Source of the DNA: DATCLA01 sp036564195
GTDB taxonomy: Bacteria; Bacillota; UBA4882; UBA8346
Direction of reading: 5' to 3'
DNA: 5,478 bases
NCBI GenBank assembly: GCA_036564195.1
Contig: DATCLA010000275.1
Span: 1 to 5,478 of the forward strand
Below the pieces are notes generated by a model. The model did not search any database. It was not told the origin of the DNA and saw only the letters and a program-made list of their open reading frames with translations. Both the position numbers and the translations under genes were made by a program. Within the stretch, counting starts at the first letter, position 1. Each line of letters starts with the position of its first letter. Of the stretch, positions 1 through 5,478 are shown in pieces.

Positions 1-3
1 CTT

Positions 4-32
4 AAAATCCTCGCTAACCGGGGATTTTTTTT
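4..32 (+). terminator. Rho-independent terminator of an upstream gene
   Basis: A 10-bp stem (AAAATCCTCG at 4-13 pairing with CGGGGATTTT at 19-28, one T-G wobble) closes a 5-base loop, CTAAC. The 3' arm runs into an eight-T tract (25-32). This is the standard intrinsic-terminator layout for transcription entering from the left. On the opposite strand only four Ts follow the stem, so termination of leftward transcripts would be weaker. It marks the end of an upstream plus-strand transcription unit outside the window and implies that the gene starting at 182 has its own promoter within about 33-165. Confidence 0.88.
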
Positions 33-91
33 ATTGGGAAATTAATGGGAAAATATGGATTTATCAAAGGAATTTCAATCCGAATCTCGAA

Positions 92-166
92 TAACCACAT
101 TTTGTAAACTACTAAATATATTGGCAAACAAGGGATATCAAAACTCAACTTTACAAAATGTGATTA
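92..166 (+). repeat. Leader inverted repeat, perfect 13-bp arms, abutting the ribosome binding site
   Basis: CACATTTTGTAAA (96-108) is the exact reverse complement of TTTACAAAATGTG (150-162). Allowing one mismatch (C95/A163), pairing extends outward by three bases to 92 and 166, giving 16 of 17 paired. The arms enclose 41 bases (109-149) and the outer end touches the purine-rich SD at 166-175. As RNA this could be a long stem-loop controlling access to the SD. As DNA it could be two operator copies about 54 bp apart centre to centre, because each arm contains a small ACA-N3-TGT dyad. No promoter with convincing -35 and -10 boxes could be placed in the leader; TATATT at 117-122 is the best -10-like string but lacks a matching -35. 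Confidence 0.6.
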
Positions 167-175
167 AAGAGGAGG
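166..175 (+). promoter_or_regulatory. Strong Shine-Dalgarno site for the gene at 182
   Basis: AAAGAGGAGG lies six bases before the ATG at 182, a near-complete match to the anti-SD of 16S rRNA at ideal spacing. It fixes the start of the 1298-codon gene even though this gives an unusually long N-terminal region before the hydrophobic signal core. Its first base overlaps the outer end of the leader inverted repeat. Confidence 0.85.
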
Positions 176-181
176 ATTTGC

Positions 182-3100
182 ATGGTGGATAACCGGGACA
201 AAAAGGCGGAAAGAATTGGTTGCAGCCAAAGAAAGGTCCGCCAAGTCGCAGGAAGATTGTGGCGGCTGTTGTCGGCCCAAGCTAAATTGTTAACCCGCAG
301 TATCTGGATAAGCTGTCTGCTTTGTATACTGCTGACAATGGTAAACACAAAAGTCTTTGGGGCCAGTTATACTTATGTCATTAAAAGTGATTCGACTACC
401 GATACCCCGCAAAAGCGCCATTATTACCTGTACCTGCCGAGCAATTTAGCCTCAGGAACTTATCTGTGCCGTAATTATTCCAGCGATATTAATCCAATCA
501 CTAGTTTAAACGTTAGGCCATATCCGATTGTAGTCAAATATCTCTATCATTTGGATAATCCAGAAGATGACGTAGTAAATAATCTGGCCAGCCTTACCAT
601 ATCCAGCTGCAGTTCAAGCGGAGAAATAATTCCCGAAACCACCAATACTATTAAGATTGATCAAGGTGCCACCACTAACGGGTCTGTTATAGTTAACTCC
701 AATGAAGGTGTAATTTTTGATTTTTATACCGGGCAATGGTATTGGCGCCGATGGTATGGAGAACATGAAAACAGAGCATTTACCGGCTATGTTGAAATTA
801 CTTTTCATTTGGATGAAGCACCTCCGGACCCACCGGTATTAAAAGTTAAAAACTACGGCGAACCGGGCGTAGCCATGGTCGGTACAAAGATCCACGTTCA
901 AAACCAGGTCATCTTAGAGTGGGATACACCTACGGACCATGCTACAGTCCTGGAAGATCAGACCATAATTGGACCGGGTATGGTCACCAATTATAAACTG
1001 GATATCTATCAGGATAAAAGCTTAATTCGTTCGATAGCAATTGCGGAGAACGCAAGTGGTAATACTTTTGCAATCGATCTTCCGGAAGGCGAGTATCTCC
1101 TGCAACTGCGGGCATATGATTTTGACGGTAATGAAAGCCCGGCGAGTAACAGTATTAATTTAGTGGTAGACCGTTCGGTAGCACCGGTGGATCTCTCCCC
1201 TGCCGGGGTGAGCCTTGACGGTAATAATCTGACTGCCCTCTGGAAACCGGTGGCGGACCAATCGGACATCCGAGAATATCAGGTCGCTTTGACTACCAGT
1301 AAAGTAATACCGGGCGAAGCGCAACTGACTACTACGGAAGCTCGGGCGGCCTTTACGGATTTGTCTCCCGCTCGGTCCTATTTTGTCTGGGTACGGGCAG
1401 TTGATCAAGTCGGTAATTGCGGCAGTTGGGTAGCAGCCGGGCCGTTTAATTTATCGGGTGAACCGGTTAAGCTTAACCCGGTCCCGAAAGCTTTTTTAGG
1501 TTACGATCAGCAGCCTCGGTATCAGGTTACCCTTTATATCCATAGCACCTTAGCAGGCAGTTATCTTATTGAAAGGCAGACTGAAGGAGCTTCTGACCGT
1601 GAGGTGGTCGCCGAATTAACCGCTGAGCAGTTAGCGCAGAATGGCTATCAAATAGTTGATGATAAGGGACTAACCAGCCACGGAAGTTACCGTTACTATG
1701 TTAAACATCAAACCGCCGCCGGATCCTGCAGCTATCAGAGTGAACCGGTGGTCATTCCAAATCTGCCGGCTGGTTTTACAGTAATTGGGCCGGAGCATCA
1801 GACAACGACTGAAAACTTTAACCATAAAATTGATATTACTCCTAAAAGTAATGTTGAAGGAGATACTTTGAAGTTTAGAGTCTGGTACCGGTCCGGTCAA
1901 GGGCAGGTTAGATCCAGCGGATTTTTTGCCGATGGTCCGGTAACTGTAACCTTTCCTACAGCGGGGACTTGGGAATGGTGGGTGGAAGTCGGCGAATTTC
2001 ATAATAATCAGTTAATTGCCAAGCACTGCGATGCTACCGGGCAGGTGCTTATGATTAGGAGTTCCACTGCTTACTTGGCTGACGGTACTAAAGTCGCTAA
2101 AGATCAGCCCCGTTATGAAGATTCGGCACCAGGATTCGGTAAGGCCGTCCGGATTGAGTACCGGGCGACGGTACTGCCGACTAATCCCTTTTTTGCCGCC
2201 GGAGTTGATGATTGGACTCTGGCGGCCACCGGAGGAGCCGAAGCTGCCAAGGCAAGTATTGCCGGAGGGCTTTTTGGAGGTAAATTAGCCCAGATTACAA
2301 TCAGTAAACCTGGTTTATTAACTGATCAGATCCAATTCTATAAAACTATCGGTATGGTAAAGGCCGGTACCAAAATTGCCTGTCAGATCCGGGCCCGGGC
2401 TTCGGCGGCCACTAATGCTATTGTGTTCAAGTGTTGGAATGACAGTGTTGCCACGGAAAGTTTCGGCAGCCGGCAATTGAACTTAACCACCGAATTTCAA
2501 ACTTTTAAGTTATTGGCGGTGGCAACATCGGAAGCGACCGCCAGGATTGGTTTGGAATTGGGGAATTTGCCGGCCGGGACCTCTGTTGAAGTTGACTATA
2601 TTTGTTGTGAAACGGGTAAGGTCCATCCTACTTCGCCCCATGACAGTAAACGGTCATTAGAAAATTTAAAAGTTGCCACCGTGGGGATGAGTCCGACCGC
2701 CGGTACCTGGGAACAGTTAGTCTATATTGATCCGGTTGTGAAACGCAAAGGTGTCACCTTATACAACCGGATCTTCGCAATCCCACAAGCTAACGGTAAT
2801 GCCGGGATTAATGTTTATCATGCGACCGGCTCTTCAGTCTGGGACCTGGAGACCTTTAACGACGCCGGCCAAGGTTCCTGGCTCCCCAAACCGATCAGCG
2901 ATGAGGTTACCAAAGAAAACCAATGGTACCGCTTTCGGGTTACCTGGTCGGCCACAGAAGCCCGCTTGCAGATCTTTGAAATTTTAACCGGAACGCTGGT
3001 TGCTGAAGGAAAGATTAACAAACCCAAATTACCGACTGCTTTCGGTGCCTACGCTTATGTCGGCAATATGGGAATTGCCAGTTTTCCTGAAACCTTACAT

Positions 3101-4078
3101 GACGATATCCGGATTTCCGATCGGGTCAGGACGGACTGGCCGGATTACACCAAACCATTGCCGGTCGATGCTGATACCATCTTTAAATTGAATTTGGACG
3201 GTACTTTAGAACCGGAGTTTTGTCAGCCGGCAGTCCGGACTTTGACCATTCAGGCGGCAACTGTAAATGAGGTTACTTTACCGCTCTTTTTGGAGACCCG
3301 TCCGGGCCAACCGTTGCAGTTAGCAGCTGAAGTCAACCTTCTGACCCAAGTGGTGGAATACTGCTGGAACCCGGGGGACGGTGGGAAAGAGTTATACGGC
3401 CCTAACCCGGTTTATACCTATACTCAGGCGGGAGAATACCCATTGACGCTAAAAGTGACCGACGCTACCGGAAAAGTCTATACCGCCACTGCTACTGTAA
3501 AGGTATGCAACTCAACTTCGGGGACGCTGGTTACCGATGAGACTTGGTCCGGGACTCAGCTGCTCTCCGGTGAGGTAGTAGTAGCCGCCGGAAAAACTTT
3601 AACGGTTCAGGCAGGCACTGTCATCTACCTAGCGGCCGGAACATGCTTGAAAATCGAAGGGAATTTGCAGGCAGTGGACTTGAATAATGGCATCGTCCTC
3701 ACAACTGAAGACGGTTCGCTCTGGGAGGGAATCGTGATCGGGGGCTCCGGAACAGTCAATCTGAACGGAGTCACTATTAAAGGAGCTAAAACCGGGATAG
3801 CTTGTACCGGTACCGGCCAGGTTAATCTGACCAATACTTCCATTGTAAACTGTCAGACCGGTTTGCATGCTTACAGTGGGACAATTAAGGCTGATAGTTG
3901 TCTTTTTAAACAGAACCGGATTTATGGAGTGAAAGAAGACAATGGTTGCAACCCGGTCTTAACTAACTGCCGGTTTCAAAGTAACGGAATCCCTTATTAT
4001 GATCAACAGCTGTATTATCTAACTGCGGCGCAGTTGAATACCGGTTCAAACAGCGGCAATAGCTTTTCAGACCAATAA
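182..4078 (+). CDS. Large secreted multidomain protein: FnIII-like, CBM/LamG-like, PKD and C-terminal beta-helix
   Basis: This 1298-residue exported protein probably acts in adhesion, glycan binding or surface structure. No catalytic domain is visible. Seen in the translation: a basic N-region (1-40), hydrophobic core (41-54) and likely signal cleavage near VFG-A (60/61); an unrecognised beta-rich domain (62-211) with the Trp-rich string GQWYWRRWYG (184-193); FnIII-like segments at 212-330 and 332-425, each ending in a D-x-x-GN turn (DFDGNES, DQVGNCGS); two weaker beta-sandwich segments (430-527, 528-626); a linker with DGTKVAKDQPRYE (634-646); a CBM4/9-like jelly roll (about 667-812) opening NPFFAAGVDDW; a LamG/concanavalin-like domain (about 815-985) ending DDIRISDRVRTDW; a PKD domain (1031-1108) with WNPGDG and the VYTYTQAGEYPLTLKV strand pair; and a right-handed beta-helix (1111-1298) with about four visible coils. 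Domain names come from pattern recall, not a search. No LPXTG, SLH or lipobox anchor is seen, so it is either released or held by partners. The start is set by the SD at 166-175. It is followed after 71 bp by a second exported binding-module protein, probably in the same operon. Confidence 0.93.
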   Translation: MVDNRDKKAERIGCSQRKVRQVAGRLWRLLSAQAKLLTRSIWISCLLCILLTMVNTKVFGASYTYVIKSDSTTDTPQKRHYYLYLPSNLASGTYLCRNYSSDINPITSLNVRPYPIVVKYLYHLDNPEDDVVNNLASLTISSCSSSGEIIPETTNTIKIDQGATTNGSVIVNSNEGVIFDFYTGQWYWRRWYGEHENRAFTGYVEITFHLDEAPPDPPVLKVKNYGEPGVAMVGTKIHVQNQVILEWDTPTDHATVLEDQTIIGPGMVTNYKLDIYQDKSLIRSIAIAENASGNTFAIDLPEGEYLLQLRAYDFDGNESPASNSINLVVDRSVAPVDLSPAGVSLDGNNLTALWKPVADQSDIREYQVALTTSKVIPGEAQLTTTEARAAFTDLSPARSYFVWVRAVDQVGNCGSWVAAGPFNLSGEPVKLNPVPKAFLGYDQQPRYQVTLYIHSTLAGSYLIERQTEGASDREVVAELTAEQLAQNGYQIVDDKGLTSHGSYRYYVKHQTAAGSCSYQSEPVVIPNLPAGFTVIGPEHQTTTENFNHKIDITPKSNVEGDTLKFRVWYRSGQGQVRSSGFFADGPVTVTFPTAGTWEWWVEVGEFHNNQLIAKHCDATGQVLMIRSSTAYLADGTKVAKDQPRYEDSAPGFGKAVRIEYRATVLPTNPFFAAGVDDWTLAATGGAEAAKASIAGGLFGGKLAQITISKPGLLTDQIQFYKTIGMVKAGTKIACQIRARASAATNAIVFKCWNDSVATESFGSRQLNLTTEFQTFKLLAVATSEATARIGLELGNLPAGTSVEVDYICCETGKVHPTSPHDSKRSLENLKVATVGMSPTAGTWEQLVYIDPVVKRKGVTLYNRIFAIPQANGNAGINVYHATGSSVWDLETFNDAGQGSWLPKPISDEVTKENQWYRFRVTWSATEARLQIFEILTGTLVAEGKINKPKLPTAFGAYAYVGNMGIASFPETLHDDIRISDRVRTDWPDYTKPLPVDADTIFKLNLDGTLEPEFCQPAVRTLTIQAATVNEVTLPLFLETRPGQPLQLAAEVNLLTQVVEYCWNPGDGGKELYGPNPVYTYTQAGEYPLTLKVTDATGKVYTATATVKVCNSTSGTLVTDETWSGTQLLSGEVVVAAGKTLTVQAGTVIYLAAGTCLKIEGNLQAVDLNNGIVLTTEDGSLWEGIVIGGSGTVNLNGVTIKGAKTGIACTGTGQVNLTNTSIVNCQTGLHAYSGTIKADSCLFKQNRIYGVKEDNGCNPVLTNCRFQSNGIPYYDQQLYYLTAAQLNTGSNSGNSFSDQ

Positions 4079-4088
4079 TCAGAAAGTG

Positions 4089-4106
4089 TTGGCATATCCG
4101 CGCCAA
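4089..4106 (+). other. Small intergenic hairpin between the two genes
   Basis: TTGGC (4089-4093) pairs with GCCAA (4102-4106) around an eight-base loop. It lies 10 bases after the stop codon of the first gene. There is no run of T after the 3' arm (GGTAATTATTAATT follows), so it does not look like an intrinsic terminator. It could be a weak mRNA-stabilising or attenuating element, or chance. Confidence 0.25.
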
Positions 4107-4136
4107 GGTAATTATTAATTCAAATCTGTGATTATT

Positions 4137-4142
4137 AGGGGG
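4137..4142 (+). promoter_or_regulatory. Shine-Dalgarno site for the gene at 4150
   Basis: AGGGGG lies seven bases before the ATG at 4150. The same reading frame is closed upstream by a TGA at 4129-4131 with no other start codon between, so this ATG is the only reasonable start. The site sits inside the 71-bp spacer, so the second gene is translated independently rather than by overlap coupling. Confidence 0.75.
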
Positions 4143-4149
4143 TTTAATA

Positions 4150-5478
4150 ATGCGAAAACCGGCACTAATCTTAGTTATATTGGGCTTACTATTTTTGGGT
4201 TTGACGGTTATTAATGCGGCGACTGTAGAATTACCTGTTACTGAGGTCCGCGAACCTGTGCTTGCTGCCACAGCGTCAGTTCAATACTTAACGGATAACA
4301 GTTTGAATACGGTGTGGGAGGCCGATGGCAGCCAAACAGCCCGGGCAGAGCTTAACTTGGCGGAAACGGCGCTAATCGAAGGGATTCAACTGTATGGAGA
4401 ATATCAAGGGAATCTAGTGATCGAGTACTGGGATAACGCCGGTTGGCACAGTTTTATGGCGTCGTATTTGAAAAGCCCGCCAGCTCCGGATTGGAATCTA
4501 ATTGATTTAAGTTATGACCAGGTTAGGACGGATCGGATCCGCTTAACCCTTGTCAATCCGGGTAATCTGCAAAAACTGGGTGGAATTAAAGAAATTAAAG
4601 TTTTAGGCCAACCGGTTACTACAATCCTGCAACGTCTGGAACCGGCCGAGGTGATTGGAAATAGCCGTACTGACAAGAATTTTCCGGCGGAGTTGCTCTT
4701 TGACCGGAACACCTATACTGCCTGGCAAGTAACAGCCGGGACAACTCCGGCGGAAGCGGTTGTGGACTTGGGAACAACTTGTACCCTTAAATATATTAAG
4801 TTTTTTAGTAAATCAGCCGTCAACCAGTACCGGTTGGAATATGATCAAAACGGCCAATGGCGCGTGCTTACCGGTGAGGGCATTACTATGGTGCCGGACT
4901 GCTCAAGCGGTTGGCGCCGGATTAATCTGGAGCATTATGAAATTAACACCGCCAGGCTCCGCCTGGTGCTGCCGGGCTACAGTGCACTGTCCGGACCGGG
5001 TGAAGTTGAGATCTGGGGTTACCGGGAACAAGGTGATGGCGACCAACCGTATTTGTATTTGGATTCCGGTTTGATTTCCCTAAGGCCGGAGGCTCCGCTC
5101 AACTATGCTTTTAGCCTCAAGCAAAGGCCCGGCGCGGCTCTGCTGTATCTGATCACCACCGGAGAACCGTCCACATTAAGCTGGGAATTGGATGGACAGG
5201 CCCAAGGGGAGCTGCAGCCAGTACTGGAAAAGGCCGGCAAGCACCTTTACCAACAATTGATCTTTGCCGACCGGCTGGGTGCAGGAGAACATTTTCTCCG
5301 GATCCGGGGAGCGGCCGGAAGTTTAATTGACTGCCGCCTGGAATTATTAAAGGAGCAACCGCTGCCCAATACGGCTTTAACCGATCGTTGGACCTTAACT
5401 CCGGGCCGGGGCGGGACTACTCTGATTAATTTTCAAAAGAACTTGCAGATTGATGAGTTGAACGTGAAGTACCTGGGC
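4150..5478 (+). CDS. Secreted discoidin-domain (F5/8 type C-like) protein, 3' end beyond the window
   Basis: An open frame of 443 codons runs from the ATG at 4150 to the last base with no stop, so the gene continues to the right. The product begins with a short signal peptide (MRK, hydrophobic 5-21, likely cleavage near INA-A at 23/24; no lipobox Cys). Residues about 35-153 form a discoidin/galactose-binding-like domain: LTDNSLNTVWEA, then LIEGIQLYG, IEYWDNAGWHSF and a closing GGIKEIKVLG. Residues about 166-292 repeat the pattern: ELLFDRNTYTAWQV, AEAVVDLG, YIKFFS, YRLEYDQNGQWRVL and GEVEIWGYR. Residues about 298-400 look like a further beta-sandwich that I do not recognise. LTDRWTLTPGRGGTTLINF (410-428) followed by IDELNVKYLG appears to open a third discoidin-like unit cut by the window edge. 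Domains of this type usually bind glycans or other surface ligands; the ligand here is unknown. Close spacing and shared orientation suggest co-expression with the large beta-helix protein upstream. An enzymatic or repeat region may follow beyond the window. Confidence 0.9.
   Translation, partial: MRKPALILVILGLLFLGLTVINAATVELPVTEVREPVLAATASVQYLTDNSLNTVWEADGSQTARAELNLAETALIEGIQLYGEYQGNLVIEYWDNAGWHSFMASYLKSPPAPDWNLIDLSYDQVRTDRIRLTLVNPGNLQKLGGIKEIKVLGQPVTTILQRLEPAEVIGNSRTDKNFPAELLFDRNTYTAWQVTAGTTPAEAVVDLGTTCTLKYIKFFSKSAVNQYRLEYDQNGQWRVLTGEGITMVPDCSSGWRRINLEHYEINTARLRLVLPGYSALSGPGEVEIWGYREQGDGDQPYLYLDSGLISLRPEAPLNYAFSLKQRPGAALLYLITTGEPSTLSWELDGQAQGELQPVLEKAGKHLYQQLIFADRLGAGEHFLRIRGAAGSLIDCRLELLKEQPLPNTALTDRWTLTPGRGGTTLINFQKNLQIDELNVKYLG

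Noticed and set aside
33..150. Sigma-A type promoter in the leader
   Set aside because: A promoter must exist after the terminator, but no -35/-10 pair with acceptable match and 16-18 bp spacing could be found by eye, so none is annotated.
96..162. Inverted repeat as the ends of a miniature transposable element
   Set aside because: Only 67 bp lie between the outer ends, no target-site duplication flanks it, and the position next to the ribosome binding site fits a leader element better.
182..361. Lipoprotein signal in the first gene (ISC or LLC near residues 43-48)
   Set aside because: The Cys residues fall at or inside the hydrophobic core, not after it, and the preceding residues do not fit a lipobox.
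1670..2002. 110-residue minus-strand ORF
   Set aside because: It lies wholly inside the 1298-codon gene, has no clear ribosome binding site in front of it, and its translation shows no coherent domain. It is an antisense shadow.
3512..4075. Beta-helix as a pectate lyase or other polysaccharide-degrading enzyme
   Set aside because: Parallel beta-helices occur in such enzymes, but this one is short and I see no cluster of catalytic Asp/Arg/His residues; its opening resembles structural surface beta-helices.
4089..4140. Intrinsic terminator between the two genes
   Set aside because: The 5-bp stem is weak and no T tract follows it, so it does not support transcription termination.
3963..4271. 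102-residue minus-strand ORF across the intergenic spacer
   Set aside because: It spans the end of gene 1, the spacer with the downstream ribosome binding site, and the signal peptide of gene 2. The translation is low-information, and both plus-strand genes explain the region better.
4760..5074. 104-residue plus-strand ORF in a second frame
   Set aside because: It is nested within the open discoidin-like frame that starts at 4150. That frame has a proper start, signal peptide and recognisable domains, so this one is a shadow.

Overview
The window looks like chromosomal DNA from a Gram-positive-type bacterium, most likely an anaerobic Bacillota. The evidence is purine-rich AGGAGG-type ribosome binding sites, a classic rho-independent terminator, moderate GC (roughly 40-55% depending on region), and very large secreted multidomain proteins built from beta-sandwich and beta-helix modules. 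I cannot name a genus from sequence alone.

Layout: (1) bases 1-32 hold the terminator of an upstream gene that lies outside the window. (2) Bases 33-181 are an AT-rich leader. It contains a perfect 13-bp inverted repeat (96-108 and 150-162) whose right arm ends just before a strong ribosome binding site. (3) Bases 182-4078 encode one 1298-residue secreted protein. In order it has a long N-terminal signal, an unrecognised Trp-rich beta domain, four FnIII/Ig-like beta-sandwich segments, a linker of a type I associate with phage and surface proteins, a CBM4/9-like jelly roll, a LamG/concanavalin-like domain, a PKD domain and a C-terminal right-handed parallel beta-helix. (4) Bases 4079-4149 are a 71-bp spacer with a small hairpin but no convincing terminator. 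(5) From 4150 to the right edge runs a second secreted protein, open at the window end (443 codons seen). It has a signal peptide, two discoidin (F5/8 type C)-like domains, a further beta-sandwich and the probable start of a third discoidin-like domain.

The two genes are co-directional, closely spaced and not separated by a recognisable terminator, so they are probably co-transcribed. Both products appear to be exported and consist of binding or structural modules with no catalytic domain visible. The simplest reading is an extracellular adhesion, glycan-binding or surface-structure pair. No CRISPR array, tRNA, rRNA, insertion sequence or known defence system is visible. All substantial minus-strand ORFs are shadows of the two genes. 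I see no firm evidence of a new biological system; the best leads are the leader inverted repeat, the unrecognised N-terminal domain and the pairing of the two binding-module proteins.
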